Shown one piece after another: positions 25,801 to 40,800 of a stretch of DNA of 64,000 bases (the stretch's first letter is position 1; the number at the start of each line of letters is the position of its first letter). The notes beneath the pieces were generated by a model. It ran no database searches and had not been told where the DNA came from. It saw only the letters and a program-made list of their open reading frames with translations. The stretch lies in the NCBI RefSeq assembly GCF_021869535.1, contig NW_026262690.1, positions 14,099,001 to 14,163,000 on the forward strand. The letters are read 5' to 3'. The translations under genes were made by a program, and so were the position numbers. Source of the stretch: Mytilus californianus. Taxonomy: Eukaryota > Mollusca > Bivalvia > Mytilida > Mytilidae.

Positions 25801-28800
25801 GTAATGATTTCAATTTTTCAATTGTGAAACTTCCATTTCTGTGCAGCAACATTCTAGCAATGCTATTTCAGGACAATTGTATAAACAATTCAAAATTCTT
25901 CTAAAATACTCTCTTGGATTAAACTACAACAGACACCACGTACCCTCGGTTTAAATGATAATATCATTGAACAGGTGGACATATCTAAAACTTCCTCTAT
26001 TGACATAATGAATATTGTTGATAACAGACATCATAATAAAAGGTCGCATGGCAAACGCATCAATTGTAAAGTATTATTCCATAAACTATATGATAGTGTC
26101 CTATCACTCAATGAAAAACATGTACTTAGTATGTGAATGATTGCGTGTCATATATTCCGTAGAACTTGAAATTAAGAATACTACTGACACTAGAAGGCTT
26201 GCCTCAAATCTTGATCTTTATTTTGATATCAACATAGATGAACGACTTCTATAATGTATGAGAAACTTTATGATTTCAATTTTTCAATTGTTATCATTTT
26301 ATTTCTCAACAGTTACATTCCATCTGTACCATCGTATGCCGTTAATATATCAGCAATGATGCGATACGCTAGTACATGTTCACAGTAAACGAAGTTTATT
26401 AACAGTGTTGTGCTACTGACACTTTTAAACAGGTTGATGAGGAATAAGGACTGTCATTAACACTACATAAGCTTCATGGTCACGTATTGGTCTGCGGTCC
26501 AACTCATTTATGACATGTATTGGCGGTCTTAAATCTCTATACACTAGGCGTCTGTTGTTCAACTTGTCGTTAAACTAATCACTTGATTAATTTTAATCAA
26601 ATGATTAAGAAATTTTAACGAGTTGAACAACAGACCCCAGAATATTTGTCTGATATTTATCGATTGAGTCCTATTTCATGTTGTCATATTTTGACTTATT
26701 GGTCATTCGAATTGTGTGTGGTGAATGCATAGCATGAGTCGCTTGCCCTGTCGACGCACCTGGTATTGTTCCTCTGTTAGCTCACTCGCTTCCCTAAGTG
26801 TATAGTTTTTACCTTATTTTGTATGTTCAGAATTGATTTATGAGATTTGAACATTAGTAAACTAACACTGTCTCTAATTTATGCTTTCTAGAAAAACCTT
26901 CCAAACGAATAACTCTAGACGAATAAATTTTATCTTTAAAATTTATCTTAGTTGCATCCTTATTTGAAATGAGTTTGATATTTTTAATATTCTAAAGATA
27001 TATTTTTAGTAATTGTCGTCAGTTGTAGTGGCGACACTTTCCGAGAATTGATGTTAATAGCCCACCAACTTGGAATGACCACCGGAGAATATGTCTTCAT
27101 CATTATCAGTTTATTTGATGGGGATACTTATTTAGGAAATTTTGGTTGGAAAAGAAATGACACTTACGACAAGGTAGGTATTGCATTTAGGAGATTTTGG
27201 TTGGAATAGACATTACTCTTTCGACTAGGCAGGTATTGCATTTAAGAAATTTTGGTCGGATTAGACATAACGCTTTCGACAAGGTAGGTATTGATTTTAG
27301 GAGATTTTGGTTGGAGGAGACCTATCTCTTTCGACAATTTATATATTGTATACAGCAGATTTCGATTTAATGAGACTTGACTCTGTCGACAATGTAGATA
27401 TTGTATATAGGATATTTTGGTTTCAAGAGGGACTTTTTGTTATGGATAAGACATCTCTTTCTACAAGATACATATTGTCTTGTTAAGATGATTTTATTTG
27501 GATAAAACATGGACTTTTCGACAAGGTACGCATTGAAAATACGATATTTTGGTTGGATCAGACTACTTTGTCCTCTTCAAATTGAAAATTGCTTGGATCC
27601 ATCAAAGACATCTCATATGAAACAGTTTTAAAAGTTGAAGTATTTAAAGCATAATCATTTATTTTCTTAAAACATAAAATGTATTTGTACTCAGTTCGAA
27701 ACACGATATAAATGACCTAGAAAGACTCGCACTCCACCTGGTTTAAGCCTAATACAAATGAATGTTAATGAGAATATGTAAAGTTATTCCACAAAAAAGT
27801 TGGTAAAAGTGATGTGCTAGATAATAAAAGAAACAAATACAACTAAAATAATAATTAAGTAGTTTCCGTCGCTGGTAAATGAAAGGATAACATGCCCAAC
27901 CTTTTGATATGAAGGTATGCCTTCATATCCTCTGATATTGGTGACTGTATTTTGGAAAAGTTTTGATACAACGCCGTCAGTTTACGTAGAAATGACGTTT
28001 AAGATTTCAATGAGCGTAATCTATGTATAACTGGTAATTTATGAAGTCAGGGATTCCATTACCAAAAATTACTTTAAATATTCACTAACTTATTTCATAG
28101 TTAAGAATATTTGGGTTTGAAGTATTGCATATATGGATACTCGGACAGCTGAAGTAGGTCGAGTAATTTGTTATAAAAGCACAAAAAAGGGCAAATAAAC
28201 ATGAGAAAAAATACTGACTAGGATAAATTAGAGTTGAGAATGGTAATTGTTGACACTATGTGTAGATTCGTGTAAGATCTAATGTTATAATAGAAAAGTC
28301 TTGTCACCTTTCCATTAAAAAGACCTTTCGTCACTCTTATAACTATTATTTTTATTATATTTATTATTTTTTCTGCATTTGTTTTTCGTCTTCTTCCATC
28401 ACTCGAAAGTCTGTTGTGTAAGGTATAGGCAAAATATAAAAAAAAAGTTTTGGTATATAATATCGGAGAGACAATATTCTTTCAACATTGACTCCGGGAC
28501 TACACATTTTTCCTTAACAGGGTTATAACTTTCTCTTACACTTGTTATTGCATCTACATCAAATCTTTAATGGATATCAACACATTTTTAAAAAAATTAT
28601 TTATTTCTTATTTTGTCAATATTAATTTTAATTTTAACTTTTCGGTGACATCTTTTTGAAAGATACCCAACCTGTGAAACAATTCAAACGAAAAACAAAA
28701 GGCCTTATCTATAATAATGCAATTTACGAATCACAAATATGACAGATGTGAACCAACAATAACCAATGAATTACAGGCTCCTGAAAGGCAAATACACAGT

Positions 28801-31800
28801 GTGGAAGGGTTAAACATGTTTGTGAGCGCCCTACCCTCTTCCTAACCTGTGACAATGGTGTTACAGCACAACATATGAAAACACTGTGAAAATCGATAGC
28901 AAAAAAACTCGACAGAGTGGTACGAAGCCACAAAAAATATATACTAACATACACAATAACACAAAGCATCGATATAAGAATACTCGCAGTAACTGAAAGT
29001 AGTTCAGTGCCAATTATACTCATAAATAAATAATGTTTTCCCAGACTAAAGTATCAATAATTACACGAGAAACGCATGACCTATGTTTTTACTTTTCATA
29101 TTGTTGGTAAGATAAGAGAAACGAAAGTCGCAGTATGCGAGGCATCGGGATTACAATCCGGCAGGGACGGCGTAAACTATTTTATAAAGCTTTATATATA
29201 AGAAGGTAGAAGACCTAGATGCGTCAGACCTTGTATATGGATGCCTTATGTCACGAAGTTTCCGTCGTTCATATGACCATTGTCGTTGTTCTCATTTCTA
29301 ATCCGCCATTTTCTACATTAGAAAATGCCTGTACCAAGATATGAATATGACAGTTGTTTCCTTTCGTTTGATGTATTTGAGCTCTTGATTTTGCCATTTG
29401 ATAAAGGACTTTCCGTTTTGAATTTTCCTTGGAGTTCGGTATTTTCGTTATTTTACTTTTTACGTGATTTTGTCAATTTCTCAGATACTATAAGCAGTAG
29501 GTGAACTATATATGGTGTATGGAATGATTGTAAGGTGTAAATGTCACACTGGTAGGATTTATCCTACCTTGACATCATTTTCATCGTTCATTGGTCAATG
29601 TTCAGTGTTTGTGTTGTGGTCTGTTTCTTAGATACTATAAGCAATAGATAATTTTTTTTTGGTATATGGGATAAGTTGTACATGTCCAGCTGGCAGATAA
29701 CATCTGACCTTCATCTCATTTTCTTGGTTCTTCGGTCAATGTTAAGTTTTTTGTGTTTTAAAGACTATCAAAGTTTAATTAATAATTTGATTGGATTTTT
29801 AAATCAATACCAAAAATAGAGAAACAGACTGTAGGATTTTTTGGGATATATTAAAATTTGAAGTTAAAGAAGCTACTTTAAAATATTGTAAATCAAAAGC
29901 TAAAACCAAAAGAGAAGTCACACATACCTTAGAAAAAGAATTACAAGAAAAGATGGTTGAAAGAGACCAATTAAATTTGTGTAACTCTAGTTTAGATGAT
30001 CGTATTAAAAATTTGGAATCAGAACTGAATAAGATTTATGACGAGAAAGCCATTGGTGCACAAATCAGACCCAGAGAAAAATGGGTTGAATTTGGAGAAA
30101 AAAATAATGCGTATTTTTTGGGACTTGAAAAGCAAAGACAAATTAAGAAATCGTTCAATAAATTATTAGATGAAAAAAAAAATGTTTTAAAAGATCAAAG
30201 CAAGATATTACTTGAAATTAAAAATTATTATGAAAAATTATTTTCATCATAAAATCCGAATGATACATTATCTCAAGAATACATTAAAAATACAAAATTA
30301 GAAGAAAAAAAATAAATGACGAAAAAAAGCTATTGTGTGATGGTTCAATTACGCTTGAAGAGTGTTCTGAAGCAATACAAAATATGAAATTGAATAAGTC
30401 TCCTGGGCTTGACGGTCTAATCGTAGAATTTTACAAAATGGTTTGGGAGAAGCTTAAATATATACTTGTTAAAGTATATTATAAGGGTCATGAAGATAGT
30501 TTATTGACTTACTCGCAACGGTCTAGTGTTTTGTCGTTAATATTTAAAAAGGGGGACCCATTGAAATTAGAAAATTATAGACCAATTTCATTATTAAACG
30601 TAGATCTTAAAATTCTGTCCCATGTACTAGCTCAACGACTGAAAAAGGTTCTACCAAAACTCATAAACACAGATCAATCTTGATACATAAAAAATAGATT
30701 TATTGGATTCAATTTAAGGCAAATACAAGATATTATAGATTATGCAGATATATATAATATAGAAGGGGTTATTGTTTTTGTCGATTTTCAAAAAGCCTTT
30801 GACACTCTTGAATGGAAATTTATGTTAGATACTTTATATCACTTTGGATTCAATAAATCATTCATAAATTGGGTTAAAACTTTGTATAATGATATTCAAA
30901 CATGTATTATTAATAACGGGTGGATTTCAGAAATGTTTACGAATTCAAGAGGGATTAGGCAAGGGTGTCCTTTATCTGCTCTACTTTTTGTCATATCCGT
31001 TGAAATATTGGCACTGAGACTTCGAAATACAAGATATAAAAGGATTTCAGATAAAATTTGATAGGAAAACATATTGTATTAAAATAAGCCAATTAGCTGA
31101 TGACACAACTTTATTTTTTAATGATAAAAATGATATCGAACTAGCATTGAATGAAATTGAAATCTTTGGATCTTATTTGGGATTAATTATAAATAAAAAT
31201 AAAATAGAATGGATATCGATAGGAAAACTCAAAAACAGTAAAGACAAAATAGCAAATATTAACTGGACAGATAAACCTGTAAAAGCTTTAGGAATTTATT
31301 TTGGACATAATAATGAAGAAATTGAGAAATTAAATTTTGAAAATAAAATAGAAAAATGAACAAATTGTTTTTTTCTTTGGAAAAAGCGAAATCTCACTAT
31401 GTTAGGAAAATTTTGGTCATCAAATCTTTGATTATATCACTTTTCACCTTTTTAGCTAGCTCATGTGTATTTCCAGAAAAATATAAAAAAGAAATAGAAA
31501 GAAAATGTTTTAAATTTATCTGGAATGACAAATCAGATAAAGTTAAAAGAAATACGATGATTGGTAGTTATGAAAACGGGGATTTGAATATGATTGATAT
31601 TGAAGGTCACTTTGAATCACTAAACGCATCATGGATAGGTAGAATCTTAAATACAGATATTGCCAGGTGGCAACTTATACCTTCAAAATATTTACAAGGC
31701 TTAGGAAAAAATGCCTAGTAGTTGATATGAATATGGGTTATAATAAAGGTAAACAAAATATCTACCTAATAATCCAAAATCTTATAAAAATGTATTTAAA

Positions 31801-34800
31801 AGCTGGATGAAAGTATGAGGAGGACAGACAGATAAACCAAAAACCTTTTACGAAATTAGAAAACAAATTATTTGGGGAAATAATTACATTAAATGATAAC
31901 GAAAGTCTATTTTCAAAAATTGGATAAACGGTAATTTGATTTATATAAATGATATTTTAGATGAAAATGGGGAAATTTCACAAGATGTAATTTTGCAAAA
32001 AATAGAAAATAAATCCAACTGGATAGCTGAGTTGACATCCTTAAAAAACGCAATTTCAAAAGATTGGTTATAATGTCTCAGATCAGAGAATTCCACGCGA
32101 AGTAGAGTCAATGTAAAAAGACAATGTTTGTTAATAAGTGGTAATTATATTGACATTTCTTTTTTGTCAAAGAAGTTATTATATAACAGATTAGTAAAGA
32201 AAAAAGTTGTGAAACCGATTGGTATAAATGAGTGGTTAAATGTGTGTATTACCATTACAAACAGAATTTTATTCGACACCATTGTACAACATTATTTTTT
32301 TCTATTTAGAAGAAAATAAATTGAAAATGTTTCGATGGAAACTTTTACAAAGTATATTACCTACTAAAAAGTTATTTTTTAGATGGAAGGTAACAGACAA
32401 TGACTTATGTAACAAATGCTTTACTGAAGAAGATTATCATCATTATTTTATATCATGGTTCTTTTTAAATAATGTTTGGAGAAAAATTCATAATTTTTTG
32501 CAAAAAGTAAATATAGAAAAAACTGTCACATTAAAAGATCTTGTTTTTTAGCTATAAAATATCAGATAAATATTGCTTTGGCTTTAACTATCTTATAACT
32601 ATTATTGGATATTCAATTTATAAATCCTACTATGTATCTGATCAGAAAATGAAAGGACTTGATTTACAAAACGAATGTGTTATACAAAGAAGTTAGAAGA
32701 AGTTAAGTTCTTAGTTAATGTAAAAATATATTTATTAGATTGATGTTTTATTTAATGATATAAAAGAATTGAAAATTATACTTATTCTTCACAAGGAGCT
32801 TGGACTTGTTGAAGACAATGTAACAAGCAACTGATGGAAATAAAGACATTTTAAAAATTAAAAACAAAAAGTGTTTTGTGTTTTTGTATTTTTCACAGAT
32901 GCTAAAAGCAATAAGTCAACTATATTTGGTGTATGGAATGATTGTAAGGTGTGAATATCCTTCTGTCAGGGTTCATCTGACGGTGACCTCATTTTCATGG
33001 TTCTTGGTCACATGTTAATATAAAAAGAAGATGTGGTATGATTGTCAATGAGACAACTCTCCACAGGAGACCAAATGACACAGAAATTAATAAGTCTGTT
33101 TCTGCGATACTATAAGCAGTAGGCCAACTATATTTGGTGTATGGATTGATTGTGAGTTGTAAATGTCTGTCTGGCTGGTGCCATCTGATTTTGACCTAAT
33201 TTTTATGGTACAAATGTCAAGTTTACTGGAAAGGTTTGTTTCTATGAGGAATAGTTTAAACAGTTTTGGTGTATGGTTAATTGCAAGTAGTACATGTTGG
33301 TCTGGCAGGGTTCATCGGACTTTGATCTGATTTTCATGGATCATTGATCATGTTAAATTATGTAATATTTGTAGTAAAACGTTTATTTCAAAGACTTAAA
33401 ATCAATCATGATGAGTAAAGAAATCGAGAAATCTCAGCGTGTGCACTCTTGTAGAATTACATTTTGTGTTGGAATCTTTTGAAAGAATATCATTGAACAT
33501 TGTTAAACGTCTAGATGTAAAGATATTATGCAGATTAGAGATTATTAAATGGTTTCTGCGTGCATTTTCTTTTGTCTTACTCTATTTTTGTGTTACTTTA
33601 TCTGCTCTACTTTTTGTCATATCCGTTGAAATATTGGCACTGAGACTTCGAAATACAAGATATAAAAGTATTTCAGATAAAATTTGATAGGAAAACACAT
33701 TGTATTAAAATAAGCCAATTAGCTGATGACACAACTTTATTTTTTAATGATAAAAATGATGTCGAACTAGCATTGAATGAAATTGACTTTTTCTTACTTA
33801 AAACTTTATTTATAACTCTGCTCATGGCTCATACAGCATTTTTATAATATTTTTATTTAAACAAAACCTAATGAAAATTAAGATTTTTCAGTTCTTTTCG
33901 AAAAAGACTGAGATGAAGCTCTTTCTATAGAAAATTAACCTTTTTTTAAGCTTAATGGCATCTTTTAAAATACAAATAGTTTTTGATTGGCTTGCATTTA
34001 CCAGCATGGTTATCTTAGGTGGCTTCACCAACTAAAAAAGGCCTTGCAGAGCAGAAAATATTGGCATTATTAAACAGCAGGCATCAAAGTTAATTATTCT
34101 ATTGGCACAAGTAAGGCTTCTTTTGGTCAGAGATACCAGGAGCGCTTTGTTTCTCTAACTGTCTATATTTGACTTGTATCTGATCAGACGATGGTTGTAA
34201 GTATAATATGAACATAGACTCCTATGTCTTCAGTGAAACAAATGTGTCGTATATGTCTCTGTCTAAATGGAAAAGTTTTTAAGGTACTAAAAGTGCAATC
34301 AGTCTCACCAAATAGAGACAAATGGTGTAATCCAATATCTCATTACAACTCCCCCCCAGACCCTTTAACACATGAAAATGTTATTTGTCAAGTTATAAAC
34401 TAATTCAAGTAGTCATCAATATTTAATTAAATTTTTGCTTTCTTTTTGTTTAGAATCCACAGTTTACCAAGTCTAAGTTTTATAAATACAGGTACTTCTC
34501 GTTTTCTCAGGTATCACAATTACTGAATTTCAAATTTGAAATTAAAAACATGACTAAAATATCATATTGCTTTACATTTCTGAAAAACTTATAGTCCTAC
34601 ACCATGGTGATGTAATATTTACTTTTCTGGCATTGCACAATGTCATGCTTTTCTGTGAATGTTTGTGACGTAATTGCACTAAATCCGTTACATGTGCACT
34701 GAATTATACTTTAGTCAGGGAGAACATGATTTATTTTTTAACTTTTATTTTTCGCTTTTTACTAGCTTTCAGTAACAACGAATACCCTTATATTGGTACC

Positions 34801-37800
34801 TTGAGTTTTTATATCAGATTGCTTTTTTGTACACCGTGCCGATCTGATGAGCCAAGACATTTCCACCTCACAAAAATAAATCTGCTTGAATATGTATGTG
34901 CTTGTTCCAAGTCAGGAGCCTGTAATTAAGTGGTGTATTTTGTTACCGTATGTCATATTTTAATTTCGTCGAAATAATTTAAGCTACAATTACTAAAATT
35001 GTTAGCCCTTATATCAATAGTGAGAAGCCACTCTACAATCATTATTTGAACGTGAAGTGAATTGAATAATGTATCGCCATGTGTGTGATGCAATATAGTA
35101 ACCGTTTACCCAGTTATGTATCGCCATGTGTGTGATGCAATATAGTAACCGTTTACCCAGTTATGTATCGCCATGTGTGTGATACAATATAGTAACCGTT
35201 TACCTAGTTATGTATCGCCATGTGTGTGATGCAATATAATAACCGTTTACCCAGTTATGTATCGCCATGTGTGTGATGCAATATAGTAACCGTTTACTTA
35301 GTTATGTATCGCCATGTGTGTGATACAATATAGTAACCGTTTACCCAGTTATGTATCGCCAAGTGTGTGATGCAATATAGTAACCGTTTACTTAGTTATG
35401 TATCGCTATGTGTGTGATGCAATATAGTAACCGTTTACCCAGTTATGTATCGCCATGTGTGTGATGCAATATAATAACCGTTTACCCAGTTATGTATCGC
35501 CATGTGTGTGATGCAATATAGTAACCGTTTACCTATTTATGATATCAGTAGCCATGTCGTTATATTTTTTATTTATATAAATACAACGTTCATAGGCATC
35601 ACTGCAAATATGTGCAAATAAATCTAACTGACTATTCAGCAGCAAAAAAAATCATCAATTCTTTCAGACAAATCTTGATTACCAAGGAATATTACAACAT
35701 ATCTGCAGGCATTGTCTAACATATCTATGAAGTTGAAATTCATACAGACTGGTGAAATTTAGTAACGAACTGATACGCCTATGGTACAGGAATAAATCTG
35801 TCATAGAAGGGACAAAGTTACAACAACACATAAACAGTTATCCCTTTGTTTCATTATTGTATATTGTTCACAATTTTCGTTTTTCTCCCTAGTTAGCAGC
35901 AATTGCATTTGACTCTGTGCTAATGGTAAGACTGAGATATCCAACTAGTGCTGCTTTCGTGGAATTCGAAAAAGACGTTACGTTGATGGCTTCGACACAT
36001 TACAACTATACATTTAAGGTTGTATATTAAATGCATTGTCTTGTACTTACGGAATATAATGTGATACATGTTGATCTAAACGGTAAAGTTCTGGTTCCGG
36101 AGTTCTCTGTATCATAATGCGGTATTAACTGCCAAAGTCATGTACACTGAATTATAACATACTGACCCGTATTTCAGAATTACAAAAGTTCCATAGGAAA
36201 ACCGACGATAAAAGTGTGATTATGAATATAAATGTAAAATGGAAGAAAGCACGTCAAATTGTATAATGACGTTTTCATATAATAGATAAACTAACAATAA
36301 AAATCATCCCTTCATCTGTAAATATATTGGTGTTTGTGGGCCTTAACAGTCAACGAAATCAGAGTTCGTGCTTGCTTCTTTAGTTTCAAATTTTCACCTT
36401 ACATTGTTCTTCAATACTAAACCACGCTGAGCAAGTTTGCAATCGGTCTCAAACTGAGATGACATCATAGGTTGCACGCATAAGGATCAATGTGAGGTTG
36501 ACTTTTTGTCTTGCAAGGCAATAATGTATAAGTGAAGTTTCTGGGATTATTTTGATCAAATTGAACCCAACTGACTGCTTATGACAGATTATTACTCAAT
36601 ATTCAATATTCCGTTCTTATGCATGAGTGATAAAAAAAATGTACTTATTTTTCTCGATTTAAACTGTCGAAATTGTTGCTTATGCCTCTTTAAACTTCCA
36701 AACAATCTTGATGTGTTCATTTAGAAAATACCTTTAACCAATATCATTATTACATTGGCAGGAGGTTGTAACTTTCACCTCACTTCCCTTAAACTTATTA
36801 ATTGTTTTATTTCGTTTGTCATAAATTCTATCTTTCGACAAATTTTATTTTTCGTTTAAGAAGCGTCGTTGATTGAAATAACGACTTAGATAGTTGAACC
36901 ATTTTTGATTTTGTTTTGTTACGTTGTGATACTGTGATGATTTTATATTTATGGTGGAACGTATTTAGGTTTTTAGTCATATTTTTACCTGACTCAGATC
37001 ACGGAAATCATGTTCTTTTTATAACGTTTCCCCTAGATTATCCGAACTATATAAATCAAGGCAACAGTAGCCTATACCGCTATTCGAAATTCATAAATCG
37101 ATTGAGAAAAAAACAAATCCGGGTTACAAACTAAAACTGAGGGAAACATATCAAATATAAGAGGAAAACAACGACACAACAGAAACACAACACTAAAATG
37201 CAACACACACAGAAACGAACTATAATATAACAATGGCCATTTTCCTGACTTGGTACAGGACATTTTAAGACAAAATGGTGGGTTGAACCTGGTTTTGTGG
37301 CTAGCCAAACCTCCCGCTTTTATGGCAATGTTAAATATAACATTGAAATGACAAGATTACATGACAGGACTACAATACAAATAAATGGGAGAACATACAG
37401 GACAGAGACACACACAAATAATAGCTATCAAAAGGTACCAGGCTTATAATTTAATATGCCAGACGCGCGTTTCGTCTACATAAGACCCATCAGTGACGCT
37501 CAGATAAAAAAAGTTCGAAAGCCAAAACAAGTACAAAGTTGAAGAGCATTGAGGACCAAAAGTTCCAAACTTTGTGACACCTGTGTATCACAGACACCGG
37601 CAATTGGGTACTATCGAAGCAGAGAGAAAGGACAAAATAAATAAATAAGTAAAGATTTTCTTTCATTTACACCATTTCTATCGATTAAATGATGTTAATT
37701 AACCTTTATGAAATGTTTTTATTATGTATGCTGCTTTATTTTTTATGCTAACAAGTACCAAACAATTACAAGATTTTGCGTTAATATACTAAAAAAAAAC

Positions 37801-40800
37801 TGTGCACCTAGTACCTAAAAATTTCGAGGTCGATCGTCTTCCGTCACCCCGCATACCCGCTTTTAAATGGGTTTTTACTCTTTTTCCCGATGAAGTTTAA
37901 GGATATGACAGTATGAATGACTCTTTCGAAAGGATATTGATCAAAACCATTTTTGTTTATTGTACGGCGAATTGCACGGTGAGAAAGGCGTAATGCAAAT
38001 TAACAACGTGTTTTCTGTACGGCGTTTTGCAAATGACTGCAATGTAAATATAAGATAATCATTAATAGAAATAATAACAAGGGAGATATGAGGTAAGGAG
38101 CTTTCCAATTTACGAAATACTCGACATAGCAACTATCATACAATGTATGGTCTCCCAAAGGATCCTATAGTACATGTAGCATTATTTCTACATTAAACAA
38201 ATAATTTCTCATCAAGAAAAAAGAAAGCCATTTTATAGACGACTCGCTGTCATAATAGCTGTTTGAACACTCAATTTGAATCATCATGATCACTAAGATA
38301 AAGTTGTCTCTTATCACAATTGTAAATATTGTTATGTCAACTATTGTATTATTGGATGTCAGGAATGTTTAAAAGTTATTTTAAACACTATAAGAATACT
38401 CTATAAAGATATTTCTGGAAAAGACAAACTAGACATTTTTGTAAATTGTATACCGAAGCATCTACAAGGTCAACTATTATAGATAAGAAACAAATATTTC
38501 AAATATTTCAAACTACATTTTTAACATCCAACAACAAAAGACTGTTGTTAATGATGTTTGACAGATATTAAAGGGGCGATTTCTTTTTTTGTAGTACATT
38601 TTCATGAACAAGGTAATTGATGATTGGTACTTTGTTAATGCACCAAATAAAAGGAAAATATTTCACACAATTACAATCTAAGACGTACACTTTATTTCAA
38701 CAGCACGAGGTGATATTGATTTTCAAACACACTTTCCCTAGCTTGATGATACACAGTGTTCCATGCATGTTCATTTAATAGCACTGGGCCGATACCTCTG
38801 ATGGTGGAGTGGGTTTCATCAGCTTAGTAGTCAACGCTTTGGTACTGATATGATTTACAACATAATTTTCTTAAATTCTCCGTTCATAAAATAAGAAGTT
38901 ATTAAGAAACAAAGGTTCTCCCTCAGGCAAAGTTGTACTTAGATGAATTTGTTTTTTTTTTGTTTCGTTTTTTTTCAAATTGATTTTGATAATACATGTA
39001 TAGTTTCAAACGTTTTTATGACAAAGCAGTGGACCCAAATCACGCCAAAATGTAAAAGATGTACCCGACCAACTCTTTTGGGATTATGTTATTATCATTT
39101 TCCGTATTTTCACAAAACCGTTTTCACAGGCGGGACAAAAACTATAGATATTTTTTTTCAGAATTTGTTTAAGTGATAGTTTATATTATGTTGTTTCCAA
39201 AAATATGATAAAAAGTATAGCTAGGTCACAGAGCTTTAAATACATGTATCAGGCTTTACGATTATACACGGAAAATCCCTATTAAAGGAAAATAAAAAAA
39301 AAAAATGAAAAGGCTTTAGGTAAAAAATAAAGATAAAAAAATTTGGAACCCGAACTTTTCCTCCTGCTATGTAACGAGTATATGACAAACAGTTTCCCGT
39401 CATGTTTTCCCGAAAAAAAATGTTTTTCAGTAATTGTACGTGTCTTATTTAGGTTTATTACACTAAGGGGATAATCAAATATACATTCAAAAGGAAAATA
39501 GTGAGCATCCCATATAGATCATTCCTTTTAAGTATACGCCAAAAATTATTTAATTCAACATTGTTCAATAATAGAGCTGTAACACTGCCTTTTGAAAAAA
39601 AATCAGTATTGTATAAAAAAATAACGTCAATTTCACGCAATGTCCAAATTCCTTAACAAAATACTAGAAGTCAAAATATATCTCGAGACAGCTAGAGTAT
39701 ATTTAATGAATATGTATAAAAGTAAGGAGATGCATGTTGTATGATTGTCAATGAGACACCTATCCATCAGAGTTCAAAAGAAGTGAATATAAGTAATTAT
39801 AGCTCACCGTACGGCCTTCAATAATGAGAAAACCCTATATACCGTATAGTCGGCTTTAAAAGGCCACGACATGAAAAATGTGAAACTATACAAACGAGAA
39901 AACTAACGGCCTGATTTATAGCAAAACAACTTACGAAAAACAAATATGACAGACATGAACCAACGACAACCACTGAAATACACTTTATATCTTAAATACT
40001 GAATGGAAGATATTTCAAATTTGCAATACAAGTTTTTGAAAATTCTCCAACTTATCACCATAAGCATGTTAATTTTATGTTGAACTGGGTTTAAGTGAAG
40101 GAAGATTTTGTTCTCAAGTAGTGTAAAAATTATAATGTTATAAAAAGAAATACATAAGTACCAAAGTTAGTGACAATTTAAAGGGTATTATTGACATGTA
40201 ACAGCGATAAGACTTTATGGAATGGTTATATTATGCTGAGTATGGGTTTTATTTACATGAAGTGCTTTCATCTGGGAAATCTTTTTGATTTGAGTTTATA
40301 TAGGACTAGACGGCTTTTTATGCATCTACAACGCCGTCAAGCGAATTGAATAATGTATCACCAAATATTCTGTAAGGTATTAAGACTCATAGCACTGGTT
40401 CTAGAAAATGATGTGAAATCAAATTAATTTTAGTGCCAAGTAGTTGTACACTTGGAAAACAATTTACCGTACTTAAGGTCTGAATCTATTTCACCGATAT
40501 TCTTTCCACAACAAAATTTAGTTAAATAATTTCAGACAGTATGAAGTTATACTGTCATATTCTTAAAATCTACCGGGGAAAAGAGTGAAAAATAGTCTAA
40601 TAGCAGGCCTGTGGGGCCACGGAAGACGATCGACCTCGAAATATTTAGATACAAGGTGAACATATCATAGTATAAAAATCTTTGTCTTTGTTTGGTACTT
40701 AATAGCATAAAATAATCATAAAGCAGCATACATAGTTAAAACATTTCATAAGCGTTAACATCATCAAATCGATAGAAATGGTAAAAATGAAAGAAACTAT

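Noticed and set aside
35071-35541. CRISPR-like array
   Set aside because: The 47-bp units abut with no unique spacers, and the genome is animal. It is a satellite.
36916-37308. Small frames over the repeat at 37071-37570
   Set aside because: They lie in a high-copy non-coding mussel repeat and have no family pattern.
38943-39176. 77-codon frame with several cysteines
   Set aside because: No recognisable zinc-binding spacing, inside the 3.3-kb inverted-arm structure, and no splice context.
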